Shown: piece by piece, positions 9,853 to 19,970 of the stretch
How the letters are laid out: the number at the start of each line of letters is the position of its first letter
Numbering within the stretch: position 1 is the first letter of the stretch
Assembly (NCBI RefSeq): GCF_019711355.1
Contig: NZ_CP081297.1
Location: forward strand, 2,315,001 to 2,379,000
DNA length: 64,000 bases
From: Qipengyuania psychrotolerans
GTDB taxonomy: Bacteria; Pseudomonadota; Alphaproteobacteria; Sphingomonadales; Sphingomonadaceae
Direction: 5' to 3'
Position numbers and translations under genes: made by a program
The notes under the pieces: generated by a model
Told to the model about the DNA's origin: nothing
Database searches by the model: none
Seen by the model: the letters and a program-made list of their open reading frames with translations, nothing else

Positions 9853-10031
9853 TACGATATCTCCAGAATGGAGAGCTGCGACGCGCCAGGAGTTGGGAGG
9901 GCACTGTGAGAGACAGCGCCGCAGCTCATGACCCCTGTTCTAGGTGCATCTTGTCGCAGCATTATGCCGAAACGAGCGATAATTGTAACGCATTGTCGCA
10001 TTCAGCAGCGATGGTTCATTCACCCGCAAGC

Positions 10032-10430
10032 CTATCGACGGCGGTGCTGAGTACCCTCGCCCGCGGTGATGAATATCGCCGTAGCGGTCTCGTCGACGTC
10101 AGCGATATGCCAGACTCCCGGCGGATTAATCGCATACTCCCCCGGGTTGAGGGTCACATTCTCAATGTGTCCGTCGGGATATTCCTGTGTCAGTGTCATT
10201 TCGCCAGCGGTGCAGATGACCACCTCGCTCCCTCGGGGATGCATTTCCCAGCTCGGCCAGTTTTCGCGAAAGGTATGCTGACTCACAAGGCGGCCCTCGC
10301 GGCCGTCTTTGCCGTGGCGCGTGCCATAACCCTCGTACCAGTCGATGCCGTCAAACGGTGGTTGCGGCACCGCTGCCGCGCCGAGCCCCAGATGGATGAA
10401 GCTATCGGCGAGACGGCGCGGCTCAGTCAT
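10032..10430 (-). CDS. Cupin-domain protein
   Basis: 132 aa, a single small beta-barrel cupin: SWEMHPRGSEVVICTAGEMTL in the first cupin motif region and LNPGEYAINPPGVWHIADV in the second. The histidines in MHP and WHI could ligate a metal. No substrate can be named. Its ATG shares one base with the stop of the upstream VOC gene (TGATG), so the two are co-translated. A related role in small-molecule metabolism or detoxification is inference only. Confidence 0.75.
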   Translation of the reverse strand: MTEPRRLADSFIHLGLGAAAVPQPPFDGIDWYEGYGTRHGKDGREGRLVSQHTFRENWPSWEMHPRGSEVVICTAGEMTLTQEYPDGHIENVTLNPGEYAINPPGVWHIADVDETATAIFITAGEGTQHRRR

Positions 10431-10825
10431 CAGGACACCTTGTCCATCAGGAAAGCGTTGAGTTTATTTCCGTCCGGATCGCGGAAATAGGCAGCATAGA
10501 ACAGCATGCCATTCTCGTCCGGTTCTCCGCGCGGCCCGGGAGCGCCTTCATCGCTGCCGCCATGGGCAAGCGCGATATCATAAAGGCGCTGTACCTGATC
10601 GCGGTCCTTGGCTTCCAGGGCCACCATTGTGCCGTTGCCCACGGTCGCCTTTTCGCCGTCAAATGGCTTGGTGGCGGCAATGCCTGCACCGCCATCCCAC
10701 TTGCCCCATGCAATGAAGGTGTCGAATTCCATCATGCGCCCAACGCCCATCTCGGCCGCAATTGCGTCGTAGAATTTCGCTGACCGCTCAAGGTCGTTGG
10801 TGCCCAGTGTAACGTAACCGATCAT
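10430..10825 (-). CDS. VOC-superfamily (glyoxalase-like) protein
   Basis: 131 aa with the vicinal-oxygen-chelate pattern: IGYVTLGTNDLERSAKFYDAI at the N-terminus and YFRDPDGNKLNAFL at the C-terminus. This single-module form is common in proteobacteria as a glyoxalase/bleomycin-resistance-like protein; the true substrate is unknown. An AAGGAG-type site precedes the ATG. First gene of a two-gene unit with the cupin protein. Confidence 0.85.
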   Translation of the reverse strand: MIGYVTLGTNDLERSAKFYDAIAAEMGVGRMMEFDTFIAWGKWDGGAGIAATKPFDGEKATVGNGTMVALEAKDRDQVQRLYDIALAHGGSDEGAPGPRGEPDENGMLFYAAYFRDPDGNKLNAFLMDKVS

Positions 10826-10887
10826 GCGAATTCTCCTTTGTGAAAACGACTCGCGACCGGAAGAACATTACAAGAACATTTATTCGC

Positions 10888-12693
10888 CTACAAGGGCTGG
10901 CATTGACGTTCGAGCCACGCGAGGTCCTCACCTTCCAGCTGCGGGGCGAGGATTTCACGGGTCTTGGCGTGGTAGTCGTTCCACCACTTGATCTCGCTCT
11001 CGCTCAGCAGGCTCTTGTTGACCAGTCGCCGGTCAAGCGGGACATGCGTCATGGTTTCGAAGCCAAGGTATTTGCCTTCGGAGCCGGGAATTTTCGCATC
11101 GACACACAGCACCAGGTTCTCGATCCGGATGCCGTATTCGCCCGGTTTGTAATATCCCGGCTCGTTCGAAAGTATCATCCCTTCACGCAGCGGTGTCTCC
11201 GTGCCGGGGAACGCGCCGCCCGGCTTGGAAATGCGCTGCGGCCCTTCGTGCACGGACAGGTAGCTGCCGACGCCGTGGCCGGTGCCATGGCCGTAGTCCA
11301 TGCCCGCCTGCCACAGATGCATCCGCGCCAGCGCGTCGAGCGCGCCTCCCGATGTGCCGTCGGGGAATTTGGCGAGATCAAGCTCGATATGACCCTTGAG
11401 AACCCGCGTGTTGCGGTCAATCATTTCTGCCGACGGCTGACCGGGGCCGACCCAGACAGTTCGCGTGATGTCAGTCGTGCCATCGGGATACTGCCCACCG
11501 GAATCGCACAGATAGATGCTGGACGGCGGGATCGGGATATTGCTGTCCTCGTCAACCTTGTAATGCGGCAGTGCGGCGTGGCCGGCTGCTGCACTGATCG
11601 TGCTGAAGCTGGTGTCCCGCAAATCGGGGCTGAGACCGCGGAATTCGCGCAGTTTGGCCGCGGCGCCAAGCTCGTCGATATCGCCCGAAGGCGCATTCTC
11701 TTCGATCCAGCGCAGGTATTTGACCATGGCCACCCCGTCACGCGCCTGGGCATCGCGGTGCCCTTGGCGCTCGGCAGGTGTCTTGATTGCCTTGGGCAGG
11801 ACGGCAGGATCATCGTCGCGCACGACGCTTGCGCCGCCCGCTTCGAGCGCATGGAAGATACCGGCAACCGCATGGTTGGGATCTACTGCGACTTTCTTGC
11901 CCTTGAAGCTGGACAGCGCAGGCTGGAAATCGGCGCGGTCACGGATGCGGACCGCATTGCCGAGATGCTTTGTCAGCTGTGCCGTGACCTTTTCCGGCGC
12001 GATAAACAGTTCGGCGGTGCCATCGGCATGCGCGACGACATAGGACAGTGCGACAGGTGTATTGTCGACGTCCTGCCCGCGCATATTGAGCACCCATGCG
12101 ACCGAATCGAGCGCAGTGATGACGGTGGCATCATAGCCTTCTTGCTTGAGCCAATCGCCAATCTCGGCGCGCTTCTCCGCGCTTGACCGGCCTGCGAAAC
12201 GGTCATCATGCGGCGCGGCTGGAGCAAGGCTGGGCTGGGGCCGATCAGCCCAAACGGCATCAATCGGGTTGCCATCGACAGCGACCAGTTCGATGCCCTT
12301 CTTGGCGAAAAGTTTCTGGGCGTCTTCGGCCCAGCCGATGCCGTGCAGCCATGCATCATAGCCGATCTTCGCGCCTTCGGGCGCATTTGCGGCGATCCAT
12401 TTGGCAGGCGATGTGGCGGGCACATCCTCGTAATCGTAAAGCTTGCCGTCGACCTGTTCGCGGACTTGCACCGTGTACCGGCCGTCAGTGAACATGGCCG
12501 CTCGATCCTTGAGCACCACGGCGCTGCCTGCGCTGCCGCCAAAGCCGGTCAGCCACTGGAGCCGCTGGGCATAGGAGCCGACATATTCGCTCATATGTTC
12601 GTCCGAAATCGGCACCACGAAGCCATACAGGCCCCGCTTTGCCAGTTCAGTCCTGAGCGCATCGAGCCGCGCTTCGTGTGTTTGCATCAACAT
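10888..12693 (-). CDS. pepP: Xaa-Pro aminopeptidase (M24B)
   Basis: Cytoplasmic metallopeptidase removing N-terminal residues before proline. 601 aa, the three-domain long form also found in eukaryotic XPNPEP1. The C-terminal pita-bread fold carries the dinuclear metal ligands: two Asp in DSGGQYPDGTTDITRT, His in GHGTGHGVG, Glu in SNEPGYY and Glu in IRIENLV. No signal peptide is apparent. The next gene, divergent, is another proline-related peptidase family, so the locus may serve peptide use. ATG at 12693; an ATG 6 bp downstream is an equal alternative. Confidence 0.93.
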   Translation of the reverse strand: MLMQTHEARLDALRTELAKRGLYGFVVPISDEHMSEYVGSYAQRLQWLTGFGGSAGSAVVLKDRAAMFTDGRYTVQVREQVDGKLYDYEDVPATSPAKWIAANAPEGAKIGYDAWLHGIGWAEDAQKLFAKKGIELVAVDGNPIDAVWADRPQPSLAPAAPHDDRFAGRSSAEKRAEIGDWLKQEGYDATVITALDSVAWVLNMRGQDVDNTPVALSYVVAHADGTAELFIAPEKVTAQLTKHLGNAVRIRDRADFQPALSSFKGKKVAVDPNHAVAGIFHALEAGGASVVRDDDPAVLPKAIKTPAERQGHRDAQARDGVAMVKYLRWIEENAPSGDIDELGAAAKLREFRGLSPDLRDTSFSTISAAAGHAALPHYKVDEDSNIPIPPSSIYLCDSGGQYPDGTTDITRTVWVGPGQPSAEMIDRNTRVLKGHIELDLAKFPDGTSGGALDALARMHLWQAGMDYGHGTGHGVGSYLSVHEGPQRISKPGGAFPGTETPLREGMILSNEPGYYKPGEYGIRIENLVLCVDAKIPGSEGKYLGFETMTHVPLDRRLVNKSLLSESEIKWWNDYHAKTREILAPQLEGEDLAWLERQCQPL

Positions 12694-12836
12694 GCGTAAA
12701 ATCCTTTCGTCGGGCGCTGTCCTCCATCAGTGGAGACAGCGCTTGCGGCATCGTGCTGCGCCGCATAATCACTCGGGCAACTTAGACGCTTGCGGCACGG
12801 CTTTCCACCTTTGTGGCGCAGGAAAAGGGATCGCAC

Positions 12837-14999
12837 ATGGCTTTCAAGCAATTGGCAGCATGCCTATCTGCTGCAACACTCGTATTCGGCGCACCTGCGG
12901 GCGCGCAAACTTCCGAAGGAACTTCCGTGACTGCACCCACTTCCCCGCCGACAGCCGAGAAGCGCGAACATTCCTATACCCATCACGGCATCACGATTTC
13001 CGATCCCTATCACTGGCTCAAGGATCCGAGCTATCCGACCATCGATGACGAGGATGTGCTTGATTACGTAAAGGCGGAAAATGCCTGGTTCGAAGCGCGG
13101 ATGGAACCGCAGAAACAGCTCGTCGAAGATATCTACGAAGAGATGAAGGCCCGGATCAAGGAAGACGATTCCACGGTGCCGCAGAAGGATGGCGACTTCC
13201 TCTACTGGACTGAATTCGAAGAGGGCGCCGAATACCGCAAATGGTACCGCAAGCCTGTATCGGGCGGCGAGGCGCAGCTGATCCTCGACGAAAACGCGCT
13301 GGCTGAAGGTCATGATTATTTCCGGCTCGGCGCTTTCTCCGTGTCGCAGAACGGACGCTATCTGGCCTATTCGACCGATACGAACGGGTCCGAACGCTAC
13401 ACCATCGTGATCAAGGATCTCGAAAGCGGCGAAATGCTGGCAGACGAAATTCCCGGCACGCGCTCGGGCCCGACCTGGGTCATGGGCGACAAGGGCATCG
13501 TTTATGGCACCAGCACCGAACAATGGCGCACGCACGATGCAACGTTGCACGTCATCGGCACGCCCGTGTCGGACGATGTCGAACTGTACCGCGAGACCGA
13601 GGAAGAAGGTTTCGGCGTATCGACCGGGCTTTCCGCACAGGAAGACTGGCTGGTCATCGCAACCGGCGACAATGAAACCAGCGAAGTGCGACTGGTGCGC
13701 GCGGACGATCCGACCGGAGAGCAGATCCTGGTGTCCCCGCGCCTCAAAGGCCGCGAATATGATGTGGATGTGCGCACTGTAGACGGCAGGGGCACGATTT
13801 ACGTCCACACCAACGATGATCACGTCAACTTCCGGCTCGCCAAGGCCAGCCTCGACAAGCCGGGCGAATGGGCGACCGTAATCGAAGGTTCGGACGAATT
13901 TTACCTGTCCGGCTTCGAACTGTTCAAGGATTTCTTCGTCACCGAGGGCCGCCTGCGCGGGCTCGACCAGATCCAGCTTCGTTCTTATGCCGACGCGAAT
14001 CTGGTTAAACCCATCGCATTTTCCGAAGCCAGCTTCTCGACCGGCCTGTCGGATAATCCGGAATACAACACCGACAAGCTCCGGTTGGCCTACGAAAGCA
14101 TGGTCACGCCGGATTCGGTATATGATTACCATGTCGCAAGCGGCGAACTGGAACTGCTCAAGCAGCAGGAAATCCCGAGCGGCTATGATGGAGCGCTCTA
14201 TCAGGTCGAACGGATCGAAGTGGCTGCGCGCGACGGAACGATGGTGCCGGTCAGCATTGTCAGCCGCAAGGGCCGCGAACAGGGCGGTCCGCTGCACCTG
14301 TATGCCTACGGGGCATACGGCTTCGCCTATCCGCCGAACTTTTCGACCACGCGGCTTAGCCTGGTTGATCGCGGGTTCGCCTTTGCCATCGCGCACATCC
14401 GCGGCGGCGACGATCTTGGTCGCAACTGGTATTTGCAAGGCAAGCTCAACGAACGGGCCAACACCTTCAACGACTTCGTCGACGTGGCCAAGGCCCTGAT
14501 CGACAAGGGCTACACCCAGCAGGGCAAGATCACAGCAAGCGGCGGCTCGGCTGGCGGAGAGCTGATGGGCGTCATCCTCAACACCAATCCCGAATTGTGG
14601 GGTGCGGTCGTGGCCCATGTGCCGTTTGTGGATGTGCTGAGCACCATGCTCGACAAGGACCTCCCGCTCACGCCGGGTGAATGGCCGGAATGGGGCAACC
14701 CAATCGAGAGCAAGCAGGCCTTCGCCTATATCCTGAGCTACAGCCCCTACGATCAGGTCATCGCGCAGGACTACCCGCCGCTACTGGTCACCGCCGGCCT
14801 CAACGATCCGCGCGTCACCTATTGGGAGCCTGCCAAATGGGTTGCCAAGCTGCGCGAATTGAAGACTGACGATAACGAGCTGCTGCTGAAGACCAACATG
14901 GGCGCAGGGCATGGCGGCAAGTCCGGCCGGTTCGCCTCGATCTACGAAGTGGCCGAAGAGTATGCCTTCATCCTGTGGCAGCTCGGAATGGCCGAGTGA
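12837..14999 (+). CDS. ptrB: Secreted prolyl-oligopeptidase family serine peptidase (oligopeptidase B type)
   Basis: 720 aa from the ATG at 12837, preceded by GGAAAAGGG. A signal peptide covers about residues 1-23 (MAFKQLAACLSAATLVFGAP), so this copy is likely periplasmic, unlike cytosolic E. coli PtrB. After the N-terminal beta-propeller the catalytic domain shows Ser in GGSAGGELMG, Asp in GLNDPRV and His in GAGHGGKSGR. The GHGGKSGR ending is typical of oligopeptidase B, which cleaves after basic residues in short peptides. The TGA overlaps the thioesterase start. Confidence 0.92.
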   Translation: MAFKQLAACLSAATLVFGAPAGAQTSEGTSVTAPTSPPTAEKREHSYTHHGITISDPYHWLKDPSYPTIDDEDVLDYVKAENAWFEARMEPQKQLVEDIYEEMKARIKEDDSTVPQKDGDFLYWTEFEEGAEYRKWYRKPVSGGEAQLILDENALAEGHDYFRLGAFSVSQNGRYLAYSTDTNGSERYTIVIKDLESGEMLADEIPGTRSGPTWVMGDKGIVYGTSTEQWRTHDATLHVIGTPVSDDVELYRETEEEGFGVSTGLSAQEDWLVIATGDNETSEVRLVRADDPTGEQILVSPRLKGREYDVDVRTVDGRGTIYVHTNDDHVNFRLAKASLDKPGEWATVIEGSDEFYLSGFELFKDFFVTEGRLRGLDQIQLRSYADANLVKPIAFSEASFSTGLSDNPEYNTDKLRLAYESMVTPDSVYDYHVASGELELLKQQEIPSGYDGALYQVERIEVAARDGTMVPVSIVSRKGREQGGPLHLYAYGAYGFAYPPNFSTTRLSLVDRGFAFAIAHIRGGDDLGRNWYLQGKLNERANTFNDFVDVAKALIDKGYTQQGKITASGGSAGGELMGVILNTNPELWGAVVAHVPFVDVLSTMLDKDLPLTPGEWPEWGNPIESKQAFAYILSYSPYDQVIAQDYPPLLVTAGLNDPRVTYWEPAKWVAKLRELKTDDNELLLKTNMGAGHGGKSGRFASIYEVAEEYAFILWQLGMAE

Positions 15000-15397
15000 G
15001 CGCAAAATTCGAAAAGACATTTACCGCCCGGCCTGCGGACATCGACGAGCTCGGCCACGTCAATAATGCCGTGTGGGTTCAGTGGATCCAGGACCTCTCG
15101 ACCAGTCACTGGGAGGCTGCGGCGCGGGCCGAAGACCGCGAGGCATTCTTCTGGGTCGTGACGCGCCACGAGATCGATTACCGGGGCAATGTTGCCGAAG
15201 GCGAAATCGTCACCGGCGAGACATGGATCGAAGGAAAGCCGCGCGGAGCGACGTCGGTCCGCCGGATCGAATTTCGCAACGCTGCGGGCAAGACGATCGT
15301 CTCCGCAGCGACGACCTGGGCGATGCTGGACCGCGCTTCGAACAGGCTCGTTCGGGTTCGGCCTGAAATCGTTCAGGCGTTAACCGGCATCCAGTAG
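14996..15397 (+). CDS. 4-hydroxybenzoyl-CoA-type thioesterase (hotdog fold)
   Basis: 133 aa from a GTG that overlaps the peptidase stop (GTGA). Hotdog thioesterase signature: FTARPADIDELGHVNNAVWVQW with the catalytic Asp, then VTRHEIDYRGNV. It probably hydrolyses an acyl-CoA; the acyl group cannot be inferred. Starts further upstream would overlap the peptidase coding end without similarity. Co-translated with the peptidase but with no obvious functional link. Confidence 0.88.
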   Translation: MSAKFEKTFTARPADIDELGHVNNAVWVQWIQDLSTSHWEAAARAEDREAFFWVVTRHEIDYRGNVAEGEIVTGETWIEGKPRGATSVRRIEFRNAAGKTIVSAATTWAMLDRASNRLVRVRPEIVQALTGIQ

Positions 15398-15398
15398 T

Positions 15399-17138
15399 TC
15401 AGGCGGCCGCAGTTTGCGATGACAATTGGTCGCCGCCCGGGTGCTCTTTCTCGAAGTACGAAAGCGAAGCGGTGACCCCGCGATTTCGGCCAGCCGTCTT
15501 TGCTTCGTAAAGCAGAAGGTCGGCGCGTGAATACGCGGTTGAAAAATCTATTTTGCCTGCAGCCTGCGGCAGGCGCAGAACGCCCATGCTGGCAGTCACG
15601 ATCTGTTCGAGACCTTCGACTTCACGCGCGACCCTCAGCGAAAGCGACTGGCGCAGCTTCTCCGCTCGCTTTTCCGCGTCTTCGCCGCGCAGCAGAAGCA
15701 GGAACTCCTCTCCTCCCATTCTCACTGCAACTGCGTCCTTGTCCGAGCCGAGTACACTGCCGCACACCCGCAGGACCTGATCGCCAACACTATGGCCGCT
15801 GACGTCGTTGACCGCCTTGAAATGGTCCAGATCAAGAACCGCGACCAGTTCGTATCCTTGCGCCAGGAAATCTTCGAAGCGTGTGTCGATCGCCCTGCGA
15901 TTAAGCAGCCCGGTAAGCGGATCCCTTTCCGTGAGCTCTTCCAGCACACGCGCGGCGTGGACCGCCTGGTCGCGCTCCTCGCGCAGGGCGATAAACCGGT
16001 CGATCACCCCGACGACTATGATCAGCGCTTCGAATGCCAGGCTCAGTATCAATGGCATCACGGCATCCTGCGATACCATTTCGGGGTGAAGCTGCGTCAG
16101 AGCCTGATACGAAAAGGTTGCAATCAACGGCGCGCAGCCAATCGCAAGGAACCGGGCAGCCCGGCTGCCCCGCCTGATCGACTGGACGATGGTGTAGGCC
16201 GTCATCACGAGCAGCGGCAACAGGCCAATCGTGTGCCAATCGCCCCCCGAACTTCGCAGTGCTTGAAACGGGCCGGCCCACGCTATCGAGATTATGGCAG
16301 ACCACAGCGCCAGTGGCCCCAGATACTTCCGGCTCGCCCTGGGCAGGCATTCCGGCTCGACGAAGCTGCGGGTAAACATCGCGCCGGATGCCAAGGCGAA
16401 ACCAAACACGATGATCACGAGAGCACGCCAGCTTGGCAGATCAAGCGGGATGTAGAGATTGATCAGGCCAGTCCGGAACGCAACCAGGCTGGCGAATGAT
16501 GCGACCATCAAGGAATGCCAGACAAGGAAGGATTCCCGAAGCGCACGAAACAACGCCAAGTTGAGGAGGAGCATGACGAGCATCATGCCGATGAGGCCAG
16601 CAATCAGCGGCTGACGGGTCATCTGATCAGCTGCGAGCGAGGGATCATTTTTCACGAGCGCCGCATCGATTGCAGTTGCCCGGTGGCTCAGCCCGTCGAA
16701 TGTGGCGACAATCGCCGTGATATCGCCTTTCATCGGCGGGAGATCGACGATGAACTGCGGCCCCGAGGTTGTCGGCCTCGCGTCTCGCGCAAGGAATGTG
16801 CGACTGGCAATTTCGCCGAAGTTGCCGAAGCTGGTCAGTGTAAGCCGGTCGAAATGCCCGAGCCGAGCCACCATGTGCCGCTGCACCGAGAGGTCGCGGG
16901 TCCAGCGGATGAATACGCGGTCACTCGCGAGCGAAAGCGTCTGGCTATCACATCGCCACGCAGCTTCGCGGGCCACGATTTCGCTGGCGGCCAAAGATGC
17001 AGGGCCGGTCGCAAAACATACATTCTCGGCATCTGCGCCCGCGGCCAACGCCCGGCCGGACGGCAATGCTGCGGCAAGCAACAACAATAGGCCAGCCAAC
17101 ATTCGCCAACCTGATCCGGGTGAATAGACCGCGCGCAT
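15399..17138 (-). CDS. Membrane-bound diguanylate cyclase (7TM sensor plus GGDEF)
   Basis: 579 aa. After a signal peptide there is an extracytoplasmic domain of about 130 aa, then seven predicted membrane segments between about residues 180 and 390, the 7TMR-DISM arrangement, and a GGDEF domain from about 400 on. The active site reads GGEEF, the functional variant of GGDEF, with LTERDPLTGLLNRRA and LDLDHFKAVND. I see no RxxD inhibitory site before it, so product feedback is probably absent. It would make c-di-GMP in response to an outside ligand. No EAL domain is attached. Convergent with the thioesterase. Confidence 0.9.
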   Translation of the reverse strand: MRAVYSPGSGWRMLAGLLLLLAAALPSGRALAAGADAENVCFATGPASLAASEIVAREAAWRCDSQTLSLASDRVFIRWTRDLSVQRHMVARLGHFDRLTLTSFGNFGEIASRTFLARDARPTTSGPQFIVDLPPMKGDITAIVATFDGLSHRATAIDAALVKNDPSLAADQMTRQPLIAGLIGMMLVMLLLNLALFRALRESFLVWHSLMVASFASLVAFRTGLINLYIPLDLPSWRALVIIVFGFALASGAMFTRSFVEPECLPRASRKYLGPLALWSAIISIAWAGPFQALRSSGGDWHTIGLLPLLVMTAYTIVQSIRRGSRAARFLAIGCAPLIATFSYQALTQLHPEMVSQDAVMPLILSLAFEALIIVVGVIDRFIALREERDQAVHAARVLEELTERDPLTGLLNRRAIDTRFEDFLAQGYELVAVLDLDHFKAVNDVSGHSVGDQVLRVCGSVLGSDKDAVAVRMGGEEFLLLLRGEDAEKRAEKLRQSLSLRVAREVEGLEQIVTASMGVLRLPQAAGKIDFSTAYSRADLLLYEAKTAGRNRGVTASLSYFEKEHPGGDQLSSQTAAA

Positions 17139-17218
17139 AGCCGGACTATAACCCTGATTACTTATTGGCGAGTTAAGCCGGACTTTCCTAAATATTCACC
17201 GCAATTACTCGAAGATAC

Positions 17219-18334
17219 TTAGCCCAGCAGATCTTCGACTGGACGGAAATCGTAGCCAAGTTCCTTGGCGACGGCTTCATAGGTCACTTCGCCGGCGTGG
17301 ACGTTGAGCCCTTCACCAAGGTGCGGATCGGCGCGCATGGCTTCTTTCCAGCCCATGCGTGCGATGCGCAGGGCGTGCGGCAACGTCACATTGTTCAGCG
17401 CATAGGTACTGGTGCGCGCCACAGCGCCCGGCATGTTCGCGACGCAATAGTGCACGATATCGTCGACCACATAGGTAGGGTCGGCGTGGGTGGTTGGCTT
17501 CGAAGTTTCGAAACAGCCGCCCTGGTCGATGGCGACGTCGACGAGGACCGCGCCCTTTTGCATGTCGCCCAGCATCTCCCGGGTTACGAGCTTGGGAGCA
17601 GCGGCGCCGGGGATCAGCACCGCACCGATGACGAGGTCCGCGCCGCACACGGCATCATAGAGGTTGGCCTTGTTCGAGAAGCGCGTGCTGGCGCGGCTTT
17701 CGAAATGAGTGCCGACCTTTTCGAGCACCTCGGGATCGCGGTCGAGGATGGTGACGTCTGCACCCAGCCCTGCGGCCATCTGTGCCGCGTTGAAGCCCAC
17801 AACGCCGCCGCCGATGACCACGACCTTGCCCGGCATCACTCCGGGAACGCCGCCCAGCAGCACCCCGCGTCCGCCATGAGCCTTTTCAAGCGCCGTTGCG
17901 CCGGCCTGGACGCTCATGCGGCCTGCAACCTGGCTCATCGGCTTGAGCAGCGGAAGCTGGCCGCGCGGTCCGGTGACGGTTTCGTAGGCGATGGCGGTCA
18001 CGCCGCTCTCGACGAGATCCCGGGTCTGGTCCGGATCCGGAGCCAGATGGAGATAGGTGTAAAGGATCTGGCCGTCGCGCAGCTTCTTGCGTTCGACTGC
18101 CTGCGGTTCCTTCACCTTCACGACCATTTCGCATTCGGCGAAGATCGGATCAGGTCCATCGGTAATCTTGGCACCGGCAGCGACATACTGATCGTCGCTT
18201 GCGTCGATACCGCAGCCCGCCATCGTCTCGATCCATACCTCGTGGCCCTGCGCAACGAGTTCGTGCGCGCTTTCAGGCGTCAGGCCGACGCGGTATTCGT
18301 GGTTCTTGATTTCCTTGGGGCAGCCGATCCGCAT
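17219..18334 (-). CDS. ald: Alanine dehydrogenase
   Basis: NAD-dependent interconversion of L-alanine and pyruvate plus ammonia. 371 aa from the ATG at 18334, with AAGGAGAT 7 nt upstream. Characteristic start [20 protein letters not shown], lysine in VVKVKEP, catalytic His in YLHLAPD, the Rossmann glycine motif [18 protein letters not shown], and a C-terminal [12 protein letters not shown]. All family residues are present. It appears to be a single gene; a Lrp-type regulator is not next to it. Confidence 0.96.
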   Translation of the reverse strand: MRIGCPKEIKNHEYRVGLTPESAHELVAQGHEVWIETMAGCGIDASDDQYVAAGAKITDGPDPIFAECEMVVKVKEPQAVERKKLRDGQILYTYLHLAPDPDQTRDLVESGVTAIAYETVTGPRGQLPLLKPMSQVAGRMSVQAGATALEKAHGGRGVLLGGVPGVMPGKVVVIGGGVVGFNAAQMAAGLGADVTILDRDPEVLEKVGTHFESRASTRFSNKANLYDAVCGADLVIGAVLIPGAAAPKLVTREMLGDMQKGAVLVDVAIDQGGCFETSKPTTHADPTYVVDDIVHYCVANMPGAVARTSTYALNNVTLPHALRIARMGWKEAMRADPHLGEGLNVHAGEVTYEAVAKELGYDFRPVEDLLG

Positions 18335-18410
18335 GGTGGTATCTCCTTGTCGGCCCAAGCCGTTACGCCCGGTGAGAGCCTCCCGCAAGCATCCAGCACC
18401 GCGCGAAATC

Positions 18411-19961
18411 TTATTGCGGAGGAGCCTGCCAACGGGCTTCGATCCGATCCGCTGAGGCGCCTTCGGTTTGCGTTAGTGACACACCTTGTTCCAGCAATTG
18501 CTGAGCTACCGAATCGAACGCTTGGCCCTTGCCAGTAAGGGTGACCTCCATACCCTGGCGCTGTGCCGCCCAGATGATCACGGCAACTGCGTTGCGGCCG
18601 GCATCGTCGAGCTCGCCGTCGGTCAGTCTGATAGTCGGCAAGGACAAGAGCGGCGGGCGCACTTCTATCGTCCAGCCCGGCATCCCGGCATCGATACGCA
18701 GTTCGAGCAATCGCCAGCCTTCAAGGCTTAGCCCGGGCAACGATTTCGCCTGAACCACCGCGCGGCGACTGTCGCGGTCCACAGTCACCGCGGATTTCTC
18801 GACACCGGCAACAAGCGCAAGCTCGCCGACCATTTCACTGATCTGGCGCTCGGTGGCTTCTGCCTGCTGTGCGGCTTTCGTCCGGTCCAGTTCCGCCTGC
18901 TCGGCCGCGCCGGGATCGGTGCCCACACGGTATTGTTCGACCGAAACCGAAACCGGGCGCTCGAAACGCTCTTCAAGGCGGGCGGCGATCTGCGCGTTTG
19001 CCTGCGTGTTGAACTGCGGCGTGTAGACGGCTCCGCTGACGAGAACGGGGTCACTGTCCCAGTCGACTACCGTGTCGCTCACCCGCGCCTTGTCGGGGAA
19101 ACTCTTGGCAATCGTGTCCTGCACGACCCGCTGGGAAGACGCCTCGAACGCGATATCCCGCAGCGAAAAGCCAAGCGGTATGGCAAGCGCCACGAAGACA
19201 AAGAAGATACCGAAGTTCTGGAACCAGCCCTGTCTTACGGACAGGTCGGTCCGGAACCCGTAAAGCCGCGCCATCAGCGTTGCCGACAGCGCAATCGTCA
19301 GGAAGTTGGTGACATAGAGCGCCAAAGCTCCGGCAAACACAGTCCAGTTCAGCGTCGCCAGGCCATATCCCACGGCGGCAAGCGGCGGCATCAATGCGGT
19401 AGCAATCGCCACGCCGACAATGGTGCCTTCACGGCCGCGAATGAGCGCGTAGGAGCCGGCAAGCGAGGAGAACAGGGCCACCAGAAGGTCGAACAGATTT
19501 GGCTGGGTCCTTGCGGCGATTTCCGGTGTGACGGTCTGCAGCGGGGAAACCAGCACGATCAGCGCGGTAAACAGCACCGCAGCGATCGTACCGATGGCCA
19601 GCGCCCGGACGCTGATCTTCAGCCATTTGAGCTTGCCTGAGGCGAGGGCGAAGCCTGCCCCGATAATCGGGCTCATAAGCGGCGAGAGCAGCATGGCGCC
19701 GATGACCACCGCCGGCGATGACAGCAGCATGCCCAGAATGGCGATGCCCGCCGACATCATCACCATGAAGATGTAACGCGGGCTGGTATCGCTTTCGCCA
19801 GCGATCTTGGCGATAACGGCGGTGTGGTCGACCCCTGACACGACATGGTCAAGCCACCAGCGCCGCAGAGGTACAAATGCCCTACCGATGGGGCTGTAAA
19901 CCCATTTTGGTGCAGGTGGCTTTCGGTTTTCAGAACCGCTCGGTGTGGTCGTCCCAGTCAT
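18411..19961 (-). CDS. DUF389 membrane protein
   Basis: 516 aa. The N-terminal half (about 60-275) has six or so membrane helices with the DUF389 hallmarks SSPAVVIGAMLLSPLMSPI and GVAIATALMPPLAAVGYGL. The C-terminal about 235 aa are soluble with a coiled-coil-like segment (EQAELDRTKAAQQAEATERQ), then a domain ending in a stretch that resembles an OmpA/BON-like fold (QGMEVTLTGKGQAFDSV). The function of the family is unknown. It lies 9 nt after the ftsK stop, same strand. Confidence 0.85.
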   Translation of the reverse strand: MTGTTTPSGSENRKPPAPKWVYSPIGRAFVPLRRWWLDHVVSGVDHTAVIAKIAGESDTSPRYIFMVMMSAGIAILGMLLSSPAVVIGAMLLSPLMSPIIGAGFALASGKLKWLKISVRALAIGTIAAVLFTALIVLVSPLQTVTPEIAARTQPNLFDLLVALFSSLAGSYALIRGREGTIVGVAIATALMPPLAAVGYGLATLNWTVFAGALALYVTNFLTIALSATLMARLYGFRTDLSVRQGWFQNFGIFFVFVALAIPLGFSLRDIAFEASSQRVVQDTIAKSFPDKARVSDTVVDWDSDPVLVSGAVYTPQFNTQANAQIAARLEERFERPVSVSVEQYRVGTDPGAAEQAELDRTKAAQQAEATERQISEMVGELALVAGVEKSAVTVDRDSRRAVVQAKSLPGLSLEGWRLLELRIDAGMPGWTIEVRPPLLSLPTIRLTDGELDDAGRNAVAVIIWAAQRQGMEVTLTGKGQAFDSVAQQLLEQGVSLTQTEGASADRIEARWQAPPQ

Positions 19962-19970
19962 GGCGATCCT

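Noticed and set aside
10840..12186. A 448-codon plus-strand frame opposite pepP
   Set aside because: Antisense shadow without domain similarity; pepP metal ligands are all on the minus strand.
12864..14618. A 584-codon minus-strand open frame opposite the oligopeptidase
   Set aside because: Mirror of a real gene in high-G+C DNA; composition is biased and lacks any family motif.
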